Shown: one piece after another, positions 51,123 through 60,199 of the stretch
Position numbering within the stretch: position 1 is the stretch's first letter
Layout: every line of letters starts with the position of its first letter
The notes under the pieces: generated by a model
What the model was told of the DNA's origin: nothing
Seen by the model: the letters and a program-made list of their open reading frames with translations, nothing else
Database searches by the model: none
Translations under genes and position numbers: made by a program
Assembly (NCBI GenBank): GCA_944319935.1
Contig: CALUFM010000005.1
Location: forward strand, 62,001-126,000
Source: an uncultured Prevotella sp.
GTDB taxonomy: Bacteria > Bacteroidota > Bacteroidia > Bacteroidales > Bacteroidaceae
Length of the DNA: 64,000 nt
Direction: 5' to 3'

Positions 51123-52058
51123 ATGAAAGTTACTGAAGTTTCAGCCGCAGAATACGGCGACCTTTTCGGCGAAGCCTCGCATGTGTTCAACTCGGTGGCG
51201 TTCGCCGAGCTTAACAGGCATAAGGCCACGTCGTTGCGCTACCTGTGTTTCGGCGACGCGAAAGTCAGGTTCGGCCTGACGCTCGGCGAGAAGGCCGGCG
51301 GCCTCTGCACCCCCTTTTCCGCCCCGTTCGGCGGTTTTGAGGTGCGCGGTGTGCAGCGTCTCGCCTACATGGAGGATGCCGTGTCGTCATTGAAAGACTA
51401 TGTGCGGAGCGACGCTTCGCTGCCGTCGCGTCAGGTCATGGTCACCTTGCCACCGCTCGTTTACGGCGAGACGCAGCTCTCAAAGTGGGTCAACGTGATG
51501 CAGCGTTGCGGCACGCTGGCGCGCATTGACCTCAATTACCATTTCGACTTGTCACGTTTCCCCCGATACGAGAGCGTCATAGAGCGCAACGCGCGCAAGA
51601 ACCTGCGCCACGCCTTGGCTGAAGACTTGAAGCTGATGAAGCTCGACAGCACCCGCACTGACGACATAGCGAGGGCGTATGAGGTGATAAGGCGCAACCG
51701 CGAGGAGCATGGCTATCCGCTGCGCATGTCGCTGCAGGATGTCGAGGATACGGTCAAGGTCATCCGCGCCGACTTTTTCGTGATGACCCACGGGGGCGTT
51801 GACGTGGCCGCTGCGCAGGTGTTCCATGTCGCCAAGGGCGTCGCCCAGGTGGTGTATTGGGGTGACTTGCGGGCCTATTCGCATCTCAGGACGATGAATT
51901 CGTTGGCTTACATGCTGTTCGCTTATTATCATGCCACGGGGCTGAAGGTTCTCGACATAGGGCCGTCAACCGAGGGCGGCGTGCCCAACCACGGCCTGTG
52001 CGAGTTCAAGGAGGGCATAGGCTGCAGTGTTACGCCCAAGTTCAGTTTCATGTTATAA
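51123..52058 (+). CDS. FemAB/GNAT-fold acyltransferase
   Basis: The 311-residue protein has two GNAT-like halves. The second half holds R-N-A-R-K-N-L-R-H-A (about 154-163), R-A-Y-E-V-I-R-R-N-R-E-E-H-G-Y-P-L, V-D-V-A-A-A-Q-V-F and L-D-I-G-P-S-T-E-G-G-V-P-N-H-G-L-C-E-F-K (about 281-300), a pattern seen in FemAB-related aminoacyl or acyl transferases of polysaccharide loci. In fdt/qdt pathways the third step is N-acetylation by a beta-helix or GNAT enzyme. None of that kind is adjacent, so this protein may N-acylate the amino sugar (inference). Confidence 0.8.
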   Translation: MKVTEVSAAEYGDLFGEASHVFNSVAFAELNRHKATSLRYLCFGDAKVRFGLTLGEKAGGLCTPFSAPFGGFEVRGVQRLAYMEDAVSSLKDYVRSDASLPSRQVMVTLPPLVYGETQLSKWVNVMQRCGTLARIDLNYHFDLSRFPRYESVIERNARKNLRHALAEDLKLMKLDSTRTDDIARAYEVIRRNREEHGYPLRMSLQDVEDTVKVIRADFFVMTHGGVDVAAAQVFHVAKGVAQVVYWGDLRAYSHLRTMNSLAYMLFAYYHATGLKVLDIGPSTEGGVPNHGLCEFKEGIGCSVTPKFSFML

Positions 52059-52074
52059 CGCTGAAACGTCATTT

Positions 52075-53718
52075 ATGGAAACAAGACATTCTGGCAAGGA
52101 CACGCTTTTCATCGTTTACATCATCTTCGCCGCGCTGTATCTCGGCGTGCAGATGTTCCAGGGACTGTCATATCGCGACATCGGCATCTACATGTCCGGA
52201 AGCCAGCATTTCAACGAAGAGCCTTATGCTACATATTATCTCGGTCAGTGGTTTCTCACTTACGGCCTGACAAACTGGCTGTGCCATGCCTTTTCCTTAA
52301 ATTCATTCATGGGGCTGAGGGTGATGCATCTGGTCTTTGTCTTGTGTTCCCAGGTGTTGGTTTACTGCTACTTGAAGCGTCATGTCGCTCCGCGTCACAT
52401 CGTTGCCGGCCTGTTCTTGGCCACATTGGCGCATTTTGGCAGTTACACGGAGATAAACTACAACGACTATTCCGCCGGGTTGCTTACTTTGTCGATAATG
52501 GCTTTCCATAGCGGAGCGTCCAAGGACAGGGCGTGGCTCGTGTGCCTTTCGGGCGCGGTGGCCGCCGTTGCGTTCTTTTTCAGGATAGTCAATGTCACGT
52601 TCATCGTGCTGCCGTTTGTATCATGGCTGGCGTCGCTACGCTGGACTGTGCGCATGGGCGTAAGGCGCAGGTTCGTGTCTTTCTTTTCCGGGTATGCCGT
52701 CGGTTTCTTGCTCGTGATGTCGCTTGTGTGCGCTTTCGGCGGCGAGATGGCCGATGTGTTCATGGCCACTTTGGCCGACATAGCGGCGATAGGCGGCGAC
52801 GCGTCAGATCCCCACGGAGTGAAAGCCGTGTTGATAAGCATTTACACCCTGTACAAGGGCGAGGTGGCCGGCTTCTCTGTAGTGCTGCTGTTAGCCTTCT
52901 TCATGGCCTTGTCTTGCTACCGGTTGAGGCTGGCCTGGCGTCCTTTTGTCATGGTGCCGTTGGTTCTGCTGGTGGTTGTCAGCATATATTTCTGGGAGTC
53001 TCCGGCCAACATCACCATCGGCCTTTGCCTCTTTGCGCTGGCCCTTCTGTTCTTCGCTGACAACGTGGACGACTCTTTCGCCAACCTTTACGTCCTCTCG
53101 TTGTGCCTGCCCATGGTGTTGCCAATAGGCAGCAACGCCGGCCCTGACTTTTACGGCAAGGACATTTGCTTCATGTCATTGCCCATGGCGGTTGCCTTGG
53201 TGTGGCGTTTCCGTGCGCCCGGAAGGTACGCACGGGCGTATAAGTCGGCTGCGCTGGCCGCATATATTGCGATATGCCTGGGCATGGTTTACACCAACGT
53301 GAACAGGCCGCAGATGGAAGAGGGCAACCGCCTGGAGTGCAGGTTCGGGATAGACAGCCCCGTGGCGGCGCACATATTGACAAACAAGGCCAACGCTGAC
53401 ATGCACAATTACCTGATAAAAGAGCTTCGGCCGGTAGTGCCCCGAGGCAGTTACATGATTTGCAACTTCTCGTTGCCCGTGGTCTCGATGCTTGACTGCA
53501 AGATGTGGGGCGTGACATGCACGCTTTTCACCACGGAGAAGATGAACGAGCGGTACATCTCCGTGGCATACGCCCATACGCGCAAGCTGCCTTACCTGCT
53601 GCTTGACAAGCGTGCGGTTACGCCGGCCGATGCGCATGTGCGCGAGTGCCTTGAGCGGATAAGGCCGTACAAGACGGTGTGGGAAGACGATGATTTCATC
53701 TTGCTGAAAGACTGTTGA
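52075..53718 (+). CDS. Polytopic membrane protein, possible GT-C glycosyltransferase
   Basis: The 547-residue protein starts at ATG 52075 (M-E-T-R-H-S-G-K-D). About 11-12 hydrophobic segments span residues ~10-420; the C-terminal ~120 residues are soluble. The first loop has R-D-I-G-I-Y-M-S-G-S-Q-H-F-N-E-E-P-Y, with an acidic residue in a position like the catalytic loop of GT-C enzymes, but no definite motif. As last gene of the amino-sugar operon (16-bp gap), it may attach the sugar from a polyprenyl carrier or be a flippase. I cannot name a family. Confidence 0.75.
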   Translation: METRHSGKDTLFIVYIIFAALYLGVQMFQGLSYRDIGIYMSGSQHFNEEPYATYYLGQWFLTYGLTNWLCHAFSLNSFMGLRVMHLVFVLCSQVLVYCYLKRHVAPRHIVAGLFLATLAHFGSYTEINYNDYSAGLLTLSIMAFHSGASKDRAWLVCLSGAVAAVAFFFRIVNVTFIVLPFVSWLASLRWTVRMGVRRRFVSFFSGYAVGFLLVMSLVCAFGGEMADVFMATLADIAAIGGDASDPHGVKAVLISIYTLYKGEVAGFSVVLLLAFFMALSCYRLRLAWRPFVMVPLVLLVVVSIYFWESPANITIGLCLFALALLFFADNVDDSFANLYVLSLCLPMVLPIGSNAGPDFYGKDICFMSLPMAVALVWRFRAPGRYARAYKSAALAAYIAICLGMVYTNVNRPQMEEGNRLECRFGIDSPVAAHILTNKANADMHNYLIKELRPVVPRGSYMICNFSLPVVSMLDCKMWGVTCTLFTTEKMNERYISVAYAHTRKLPYLLLDKRAVTPADAHVRECLERIRPYKTVWEDDDFILLKDC

Positions 53719-53744
53719 CATCGAGTTATGTGGCAAGCGGCGTT

Positions 53745-53855
53745 GTGATACATGGCCTTTTGCACGCTGAAAGGCCGCTTTTTGCAAAACAATATGCCGC
53801 CTTTCGCACAGCGAAAGACGGCATATCCGTATATTGTTGGATGTCAGGCGTTTAC
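53745..53855. repeat. 22-bp-period palindromic array, locus I, with flank motif
   Basis: Units are at 53745-53763, 53767-53785, 53789-53807 and 53811-53829, spacers acg, aaa, aca. The diverged flank attgttggatgtcaggcg (from 53833) resembles that of locus D (gttggatgtcagcg). It lies between convergent genes. Confidence 0.85.
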
Positions 53856-53871
53856 ACGTTGATTGCTGGCG

Positions 53872-54462
53872 TCAGTCCGTCAGTACCACCGTCACCCCAC
53901 GTGCGGCCTGCGCCCCCATTACGAGGGCTTGAGCTATGTCGGCCGTTTTTGACGGGCCTGAGATGAAGCAGCCGTAGCCGTAGTCGGTGAAACGGATGCG
54001 CCGGTATGCCTGGTGCATGTTGCTGACTATGGCGTTGCGGCTGAGCAGGATTACGAGGTATTCTGAGATGAAGCATACGGCGCGCTCTTTCATCGTTTGT
54101 GGTATCCACACGCAGCCGTTCTCCGCCACGCCTGTTTCGCCCCTGATGATGCCCACGTCGGTGCCGTTAAGTTCGCCGGCCGAAGCCACAGTGTCGGGAT
54201 TGAGCTGCGCCAGTGTGATTTCTGGCAGGTTGCTGGCGAAGACCTTGGCCTCGGGGTACAGCCTTTTTATCAGCATGTTGACGTCTTCGCCCTCTCCGAG
54301 GCTTACGACCTTGCCGCCAACAGTTTCGCTCATGCGGCGGAACTGTTCCACGGGGGCGGCGTATTCAACGCCTTTCAGCGCGTCGAGGTCGGGCATTTCA
54401 TATCGTCCCTCCACCTTCATGTTGCGCCTGTATCTTGACAGTATTTCTTCTTTTGTACTCAT
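53872..54462 (-). CDS. lutC: Lactate utilization protein C (LUD domain)
   Basis: The 196-residue protein has an LUD-domain fold with M-S-T-K-E-E-I-L-S-R-Y-R-R-N, E-L-N-G-T-D-V-G-I-I-R-G-E-T-G-V-A-E-N-G (about 97-116), and the C-terminal I-S-G-P-S-K-T-A-D-I-A-Q-A-L-V-M-G-A-Q-A-A-R-G. LutC is part of the LutABC iron-sulfur L-lactate dehydrogenase complex. It lies 43 bp downstream of lutB and is the last gene of the operon. Confidence 0.9.
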   Translation of the reverse strand: MSTKEEILSRYRRNMKVEGRYEMPDLDALKGVEYAAPVEQFRRMSETVGGKVVSLGEGEDVNMLIKRLYPEAKVFASNLPEITLAQLNPDTVASAGELNGTDVGIIRGETGVAENGCVWIPQTMKERAVCFISEYLVILLSRNAIVSNMHQAYRRIRFTDYGYGCFISGPSKTADIAQALVMGAQAARGVTVVLTD

Positions 54463-54505
54463 TGTAGTGTGAATTTTGTATTGGCTTTTACATCCAAGGC
54501 TCTTT

Positions 54506-55870
54506 TTACATCCCTAAGTCCTTGGCTATCTCATGGAACGTCTTTTTCCTGAACTCTGGCATTTCGTGGCCGTAGCCCCATGCGTTGAGCTTGTTGTAAA
54601 GCAGTGTCCGTGGCAAGTAGTTGGCCAGCGGGGCGAACTTCAGGGCGGTGTTGTACATGGCCGGATGGGTGAAGAGGCATTTCATGCCCTTTGACATGGC
54701 CTTTTTCATTGGGTCGGCCTTGCCTATGGAGTCAAGCCCTTGCCGCCAGCGGTATATCTGTTCTGACAGGTTCACCTTGACGGGGCATACGTTGTCGCAC
54801 GAGCAGCACAGCGTGCATGCGCTTACGTTGTCGGCGTACCGCCGCGCGTCTTTCAGCATGCCGAGGTTTATCCCGATAGGCCCGGGTATGAAATATGTGT
54901 ACGAGTAACCGCCGCTCCGCCTGTATACGGGGCACGTGTTCATGCACGAGCCGCAGCGGATGCACTTCAGCGTCTCCCAGTGCAGGGGGTCGGAGATGAT
55001 GTCGCTGCGGCCGTTGTCCACGAGGACGATGTGCATCTCAGCCCCAGGGCGAGCCTTGCGGAAGTGTGACGTGAACGACGTCGTAGGCTGTCCGGTGGCC
55101 GCGCGGCACAGCAGACGTTGGAAGACGGCCAGCGAACGGTAGTCGGGTATCACCTTCTCGATGCCCATCGCAACTATGTGCAACAGCGGCATGGAGGTTG
55201 ACATGTCGGCGTTGCCTTCGTTCGTACACACCACGATGTCGCCCGTCTCGGCAACTCCGAAGTTTGCCCCGGTCATTCCCGCGCCCGCTGTCATGAACTC
55301 GTTGCGTAAGCTCAGGCGCGCTTGGTAGGTGAGGTATGTGGGGTCATAATTGCCCTTCTCGCTGCCCAGTTTCTCCTCGAAGAGACGTCCCACCTGCTCT
55401 TGGGTTATGTGTATGGCTGGCATCACTATGTGGCTGGGCTGCTTGTGCATCAGTTGCAGTATGCGTTCGCCGAGGTCAGTTTCCACTACTTCTATGCCGT
55501 TGCGCTCAAGGTAGGGGTTCATCCCGCACTCCTCGGTCAGCATCGACTTGCTTTTCACCATCTTCTTGACGCTGTGCGAGCGCAGTATTTCCAGCACGGT
55601 GGAGTTGAACTCATCTGCGTCTTTCGCCCAGTGTACCTTTACGCCGTTGCGTTCCGCGCTGTCGGCGAACCGCTCCAGATAGGTGTCAAGGTGGGTCGCG
55701 GTGTGGCGTTTTATCGCGCTTGCCGCGTCGCGCAGTTGTTCCCATTCTTCAAGTCCGTGCGCCATGTTGTCACGGTTGGCGCGCACCGACCAGAATGTGG
55801 CGTCGTGCCATGCGGCGTTCTTCTTGTCTTTCAGGAATTCTTTGGCCGCTTTTGAATGCTGTGTACTCAT
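54506..55870 (-). CDS. lutB: Lactate utilization iron-sulfur protein LutB
   Basis: LutB passes electrons from lactate oxidation. The 454-residue protein starts at ATG 55868-55870 (M-S-T-Q-H-S-K-A-A-K-E-F); the start overlaps the lutA stop by 4 bp (ATGA). It has a LUD domain (about 55-275, with E-T-G-D-I-V-V-C-T-N-E-G-N) and two [4Fe-4S] motifs, C-I-R-C-G-S-C-M-N-T-C-P (about 302-313) and C-T-L-C-C-S-C-D-N-V-C-P (about 353-364). The length is typical. Confidence 0.94.
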   Translation of the reverse strand: MSTQHSKAAKEFLKDKKNAAWHDATFWSVRANRDNMAHGLEEWEQLRDAASAIKRHTATHLDTYLERFADSAERNGVKVHWAKDADEFNSTVLEILRSHSVKKMVKSKSMLTEECGMNPYLERNGIEVVETDLGERILQLMHKQPSHIVMPAIHITQEQVGRLFEEKLGSEKGNYDPTYLTYQARLSLRNEFMTAGAGMTGANFGVAETGDIVVCTNEGNADMSTSMPLLHIVAMGIEKVIPDYRSLAVFQRLLCRAATGQPTTSFTSHFRKARPGAEMHIVLVDNGRSDIISDPLHWETLKCIRCGSCMNTCPVYRRSGGYSYTYFIPGPIGINLGMLKDARRYADNVSACTLCCSCDNVCPVKVNLSEQIYRWRQGLDSIGKADPMKKAMSKGMKCLFTHPAMYNTALKFAPLANYLPRTLLYNKLNAWGYGHEMPEFRKKTFHEIAKDLGM

Positions 55871-56604
55871 AGTCCTGCTGATAATATTTGTACGACATGT
55901 ATGAATTTGATGCCCTTGCCTTGGCGTTTGGCCACGCCCTCGAGGTGCATCAGGCACGAACTGTCAGGCCCCGTGATGTATTCCGCGCCAGTGGCGATAT
56001 GCCTGTCCAGCTTGTCCGTGCCCATCTGGGTTGACACTGCAGGTTCTTCCACCGAGAACATGCCGCCGAAGCCGCAGCATTCGTCCACCCGTTCAGGCTC
56101 GACCACGGTTATGCCATCGACAAGTGACAGCAAGTCCTTGATTTTGTTGAACTTGGGGACGTTGCGTTCTGACGGCGACGAAAGGCCGAGTTCGCGCACT
56201 CCGTGGCACGAGTTGTGGAGGCTTACCTTGTGGGGGAACCTGCCCGGCAGTGACGTTACTTTCATGACATCGTGCAGAAACTCGCAGATGTCCATCGTAT
56301 GCTTTGCCGCCTCGCACTTGTGGCCGTCGCCGACCAAGCGCGGATGGTTGAGCCTTACGAAGGCGGCACAGCTCGCCGATGGGGCTACAACATAGTCGAA
56401 GCCGCTGAAAAGTTTGTCGTAACGCTTGGCCAACGGCACGGCTTTGTCTTCAAAACCGGCGTTGGCCATAGGTTGCCCGCAGCACGTTTGTCCCATGGGG
56501 TAAGTTACGTCAACCTGTAAATGCTTGAGTAATTTGTACGCCGCCAAGCCCACTTCCGGGTAAAGGGCGTCAACGTAGCAAGGGATGAAAAGTCCTATTT
56601 TCAT
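55867..56604 (-). CDS. lutA: Lactate utilization protein LutA (CCG-domain Fe-S oxidoreductase)
   Basis: The 245-residue protein has two CCG domains: I-P-C-Y-V-D-A-L-Y-P-E-V-G with T-C-C-G-Q-P-M-A-N-A-G (about 36-48), and H-N-S-C-H-G...D-E-C-C-G-F-G-G-M-F-S-V (about 178-192), which bind iron-sulfur or heterodisulfide-type clusters. LutA with LutB and LutC oxidises L-lactate to pyruvate. It is the first gene of lutABC; no LutR-type regulator or lactate permease is adjacent. Confidence 0.93.
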   Translation of the reverse strand: MKIGLFIPCYVDALYPEVGLAAYKLLKHLQVDVTYPMGQTCCGQPMANAGFEDKAVPLAKRYDKLFSGFDYVVAPSASCAAFVRLNHPRLVGDGHKCEAAKHTMDICEFLHDVMKVTSLPGRFPHKVSLHNSCHGVRELGLSSPSERNVPKFNKIKDLLSLVDGITVVEPERVDECCGFGGMFSVEEPAVSTQMGTDKLDRHIATGAEYITGPDSSCLMHLEGVAKRQGKGIKFIHVVQILSAGL

Positions 56605-56799
56605 ATCATAAAGATTATCCTGTCCGCTGGCGATGTGCGTTTCGCCTTGTGCAAAAGTATAAAAAATAGCAAAAAAACGACCTTCATTGCCAGAAAATCA
56701 TGCATTATTGCCGCTGAAAGATTTGTTAAAAGCGTGGTTTCCAGTGGCTGTATGGTGTCCTGTTCGTGACTTGTTGGCAGCGTCAACATGCTTGCTGTT

Positions 56800-56909
56800 G
56801 CAATGTGTTGATTTCCAGTGTGTTGCAAAAGACCGCCTTTTAGCGTGTGATTTGTGCCATTTTGCATGCTGAAATGTGCCCTTTTAAGATGTAAAAGGTG
56901 GTTTTCTGG
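56800..56909. repeat. 22-bp-period palindromic array, locus J, with flank motif
   Basis: Units are at 56825-56843, 56847-56865, 56869-56887 and 56891-56909, spacers cgt, atg, gat. The flank caatgtgttgatttccagtg (56801-56820) precedes. The rest of the 56605-57070 gap holds only the promoter of the nuclease-like gene. Confidence 0.8.
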
Positions 56910-57008
56910 TTTTGTCAATAGTTTAATGTGTATGATTATCCCTTTCGCAGGCCCCGTTCAATGACCGAGTGGGGTTAAATGAAATTTATGTTAAGGCTGG
57001 CATGGTTC

Positions 57009-57041
57009 TTTGGGGTGGATTGCTCTTTTCCGTTAAATTTG
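57009..57041 (+). promoter_or_regulatory. Bacteroidota-type promoter for the nuclease-like gene
   Basis: TTTG (57009-57012), 21-bp spacer, TAAATTTG (57034-57041); 30 bp before the ATG. Confidence 0.65.
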
Positions 57042-57070
57042 CAATTGGAAAAACATAAACAATTTAAGCC

Positions 57071-58210
57071 ATGGGTAAAGAAAACTTTTTCAATGTCATC
57101 GGGGTGGCCGACATGGAACGTGTGCATTCAGCGGTGATAGCTTGGATGTTGTCTGATGAATGTGAAGCAATGAATGTCAATGAGCGTTCGGCGTTGCTGA
57201 ATGATTTGTTCAAGCGTGACGGCCAAGGCTCTTTCGCGAGCATAAAGGCTTATGTCGAATGGAATGACATAGACATACTTGTTTTGACTGAAAACCTGAA
57301 TGGGGACAATGAGTGTTGGGTGATAGAAAACAAAATCAAGACATCCCAACACAGCAACCAGTTGGAGAAGTACAAAGAAATCGTAGATGAAAAATTTAAA
57401 GACTGTGGCAAGCATTTTGTTTTCCTGACGTTGATAGGCGAGACCGCCTTGGCTGGAAATGGAGAATGGGTAAACACAACGTATGAAACGCTGATGAAGT
57501 CTCTTGAAAAGCATTTGAATGTGTCCCCTGACAATGCCGACTCTGTGATATTAGGTGAGTATTATAGGTCGATAAGACAGCTTGTTGGTGTTTCAAATGA
57601 ATTCATTTCGCATCCTGAAAGTTATCCAACTGTATTTACAGACGGCAGCACGAAGAAAGAAGATAAGTCCGAACGGCATTATGATAATGAAACGAGTAGG
57701 TTTATAGGAATGAACGGCTTGGAGACGATTTTCCAAAAAATGTATTTTGCCCAGGTGCTTCATGATGTATTGAGCAGTTCTAACATAAAGTGTGAGAGTT
57801 GGCATATTGGCGAGACAAGGGGCAACGCTGATTTTGCCATTCATCTGAATGGATTGGCGAAAAACACATTCCTTTTTGATATGGCGTTCCAAAATGGAAC
57901 GTTCAAGTTTGCCGTATGTCGCAATTATTGGACGGACACATCTGCAAAAAACATCCGTGAAGTGCTTGCTTGGAGTGACGACATGAGGGAATTGCAAAAG
58001 CTTTATCCTGATTATAGCCGCATGAACAGCGCAAGAAGTCGTGCCAGAATATCTGTTAGTAAAAAAATAGAAGTGAACGGTGGGCATTGGTATCAGATGC
58101 CACGTGACAAATTTTGTAGCCTTGTGAAGGCGGAATTTGAAAATGCATACAACATGATGAATGACATCGTGAAAATACATGAGGCCAGGATTGGCAGTGA
58201 AGATGTTTGA
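57071..58210 (+). CDS. PD-(D/E)XK nuclease superfamily protein (PDDEXK_4-like)
   Basis: The 379-residue protein has an N-terminal H-S-A-V-I-A-W-M-L (19-27) and the nuclease core: W-N-D-I-D-I-L-V-L (acidic pair D66/D68), then V-I-E-N-K-I-K-T-S-Q-H-S-N-Q-L-E-K-Y with E86, K88 and the Q-x-x-x-Q-L-x-x-Y helix (93-101). This layout is that of the PF14281 family, often annotated in defence islands. The ~200-residue C-terminal part is not recognised. The gene is visibly AT-richer than its neighbours, stands alone between lutA and cmk, and has its own promoter, so recent acquisition is plausible. No methyltransferase or helicase partner is adjacent. Confidence 0.82.
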   Translation: MGKENFFNVIGVADMERVHSAVIAWMLSDECEAMNVNERSALLNDLFKRDGQGSFASIKAYVEWNDIDILVLTENLNGDNECWVIENKIKTSQHSNQLEKYKEIVDEKFKDCGKHFVFLTLIGETALAGNGEWVNTTYETLMKSLEKHLNVSPDNADSVILGEYYRSIRQLVGVSNEFISHPESYPTVFTDGSTKKEDKSERHYDNETSRFIGMNGLETIFQKMYFAQVLHDVLSSSNIKCESWHIGETRGNADFAIHLNGLAKNTFLFDMAFQNGTFKFAVCRNYWTDTSAKNIREVLAWSDDMRELQKLYPDYSRMNSARSRARISVSKKIEVNGGHWYQMPRDKFCSLVKAEFENAYNMMNDIVKIHEARIGSEDV

Positions 58211-58268
58211 TTTACAGAATGCTTTTGCTTGTCTGCCTGTATGCGTCAAGGATGTGGAAGTATGAAAA

Positions 58269-58300
58269 AAGCGGCGCGCTTCGTGCGAAGTGCGCCGCTT
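58269..58300. terminator. Bidirectional terminator between nuclease-like gene and cmk
   Basis: aagcggcgcgcttcg and its near-exact inverse (one mismatch) form a stem at 58269-58300; an A run precedes it (58264-58270), which gives a T tract on the minus strand after cmk. Confidence 0.75.
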
Positions 58301-58317
58301 ATGGTTGTAAGGCTGCC

Positions 58318-59010
58318 TTATTCGGCGGCCGCTTCTTTGTATTTCTCAAGCAACCAGGCCTTTTGCTGAGCTATTGTCAGGTGGCTGTTGTCAAGCTCTA
58401 TGGCGTCATCCGCCTTGCGAAGAGGGGACACTTCGCGGTGGGAGTCGATGTAGTCGCGCTCTTTTACGTTCTTCAGTATTTCCTCATAGTCTGCTCTCAT
58501 GCCCTTGCCTTTCAGTTCGTCGAAGCGTCTTTGGGCGCGCACTTCGGGCGAAGCGGTGACGAACACCTTGAGTTCGGCGTCAGGAAACACTGTCGTGCCG
58601 ATGTCGCGGCCGTCCATCACGATGCCTTTCTCCTTGCCGATGGCCTGCTGCTGCGCCACCAACGCTTCCCTTACGAAAGGCAGGGCGGCTATCGGGCTGA
58701 CGCGGTTTGACACTTCTATGGTGCGTATCTCGTTTTCCACCAGTTCCCCGTTGAGGTAAGTGTCAGGGCGTCCTGTCTCGGGGTTGAACTTGAACGAAAT
58801 GCTGATTTCTCCCATGCGGGCTTTCAGCTCGTCGGTCTTGATGCTTCCGTCTGCGTTGAAGAGGCCGTTGCGTAATGCGAAGAGGGTGACTGAGCGGTAC
58901 ATCGCTCCCGTGTCAACATATACGTATCCGATTTCGCGCGCAAGGTCTTTGGCCATTGTACTCTTGCCGCATGACGAATAACCGTCGATTGCGATGGTGA
59001 TTTTTCTCAT
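58318..59010 (-). CDS. cmk: (d)CMP kinase
   Basis: Cmk phosphorylates CMP and dCMP. The 230-residue protein has the P-loop [11 protein letters not shown] (8-18), [12 protein letters not shown] (about 30-41), [14 protein letters not shown] (about 131-144), and the lid region with R-A-Q-R-R-F-D-E-L. Length and order are typical of bacterial Cmk. It lies upstream of the nuclease-like gene's terminator and downstream of porQ on the same strand, a pairing often seen in Bacteroidales. Confidence 0.95.
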   Translation of the reverse strand: MRKITIAIDGYSSCGKSTMAKDLAREIGYVYVDTGAMYRSVTLFALRNGLFNADGSIKTDELKARMGEISISFKFNPETGRPDTYLNGELVENEIRTIEVSNRVSPIAALPFVREALVAQQQAIGKEKGIVMDGRDIGTTVFPDAELKVFVTASPEVRAQRRFDELKGKGMRADYEEILKNVKERDYIDSHREVSPLRKADDAIELDNSHLTIAQQKAWLLEKYKEAAAE

Positions 59011-59044
59011 AGTTTTCTTTATTTAAATAACGGGGATGAAGAGG

Positions 59045-59175
59045 TGATGTTTAGTTGATAAGTTAAAGGCAAACGCTTCGCCACAATGGCAGAAAGCCTG
59101 TAAGCACCTGGCATGGCTTCGCTTGTCAGCAGTGTCTGTCATTAGCCTTTAACCTCTTTGGCTTCTTTAAGTTAT
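59045..59175. repeat. Word-repeat inverted repeat (TTAAAGG words) between porQ and cmk
   Basis: aagttaaaggcaaacgcttc on the left (from about 59060) is partly mirrored by tagcctttaacctctttggc and ttaagttattt on the right. The words cctttaacctctttgg recur in the loop of the 41-bp palindrome near 20805-20819. Confidence 0.45.
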
Positions 59176-59191
59176 TTGATTTCTGGTCTTG

Positions 59192-60139
59192 TCACAGGCT
59201 GTAGCTTACGTTCACCAACAGCGAATTTGACGAAACGTGGTATTTGCCGTAAGCCAATTGTAGTTTGAAGCGTTCCAATTGCAGTCCCGCGCCGAACGAC
59301 AGGCCGGCCATGTGGCTGCTTTCTTCGTCGGTTCCCTTCAGTGTCGTCATTTCGTCGGCACGCCTGAAGTTGTATCCCACGGCGGCGTAGATTTGTTGGG
59401 AGAACAGGATGTCGGCTCCCACGACAACGTGGTTGAGGAAGCTGTAGCCCCAATGGGTGAGGTCAACGAGCGTTGCCGAAAGCCTGAACGGCAGCGCGTT
59501 GAACCTTTTGCTGACGCCGAGCTGCACGTCTAACGGCATCTTCTCGTATTCGTCGTCATACGCCTTGAGCTGCCCCCCGAGGTTTTTCGCCACGACAGAC
59601 ACTGACCATTCACGCTCAGGGTCGTAATAGTTGAGCCCCAGGTCAACGCCCACGGCCCACGAACTGTAGTCGCCTATGTATGAATTTATGACCTTCGCCG
59701 TTATTCCTCCTGTGATTTTGTCGCTCAACATGTAGCTGAATACGCCGCTTACGGCTATGTCCTTGGCTGAGAATTCGCCCGTCTGCACGTTGTTCGCGTC
59801 CATTTCCTTCATCTTGCCGTAGTCCATGTATTGTGCCGTGACGGCCACGGTGGCTTTCTGTTTTATAATCCTGTTGTATGACGCGCTTGCGGTTGTGGCC
59901 CCGGCCATGTATGTCATGAAGTTCAGGTTGATGCTTTTGTCGCTTACTGAGGACAAAAGCGCGGGGTTGCTGAACATGAGTGAGGGGTCGTCTTCTATTA
60001 TTGTGATGTTGTCTCCGCCAAGGGCAGCGGCGTGCGCGCTTACTGGCAGCCGCAAGAAATTGTACGCAGTCTGGCTCTCCTGTGCGTTGCCGACGGCTGC
60101 AAAGAAAGTCAACAGTAGCGGAAAAACGGCTTTTTTCAT
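59192..60139 (-). CDS. porQ: Type IX secretion system protein PorQ
   Basis: PorQ is an outer-membrane beta-barrel of the T9SS attachment complex, which anchors A-LPS-linked cargo with PorU, PorV and PorZ. The 315-residue protein has a signal peptide (M-K-K-A-V-F-P-L-L-L-T-F-F-A-A-V-G-N-A), then F-L-R-L-P-V-S-A-H-A-A-A-L-G-G-D-N (about 30-45) and D-P-S-L-M-F-S-N-P-A-L-L, the N-terminal signature shared by PorV and PorQ. About 14 amphipathic strands follow, ending Y-S-L. Its presence implies a T9SS in this organism. Confidence 0.92.
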   Translation of the reverse strand: MKKAVFPLLLTFFAAVGNAQESQTAYNFLRLPVSAHAAALGGDNITIIEDDPSLMFSNPALLSSVSDKSINLNFMTYMAGATTASASYNRIIKQKATVAVTAQYMDYGKMKEMDANNVQTGEFSAKDIAVSGVFSYMLSDKITGGITAKVINSYIGDYSSWAVGVDLGLNYYDPEREWSVSVVAKNLGGQLKAYDDEYEKMPLDVQLGVSKRFNALPFRLSATLVDLTHWGYSFLNHVVVGADILFSQQIYAAVGYNFRRADEMTTLKGTDEESSHMAGLSFGAGLQLERFKLQLAYGKYHVSSNSLLVNVSYSL

Positions 60140-60191
60140 CTAAATCGGTATTTTTTGGCGCAAAGATACATCTTTTTCAAATATCTGAGTT

Positions 60192-60199
60192 ACTTTTGC
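60192..60199 (+). promoter_or_regulatory. -7 promoter box upstream of tonB
   Basis: A TACTTTTG box lies in this position in the porQ-tonB divergent spacer, with a T-rich rather than TTTG -33 region. The minus-strand partner TATCTTTG lies at about 60163-60170 for porQ. Confidence 0.45.
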
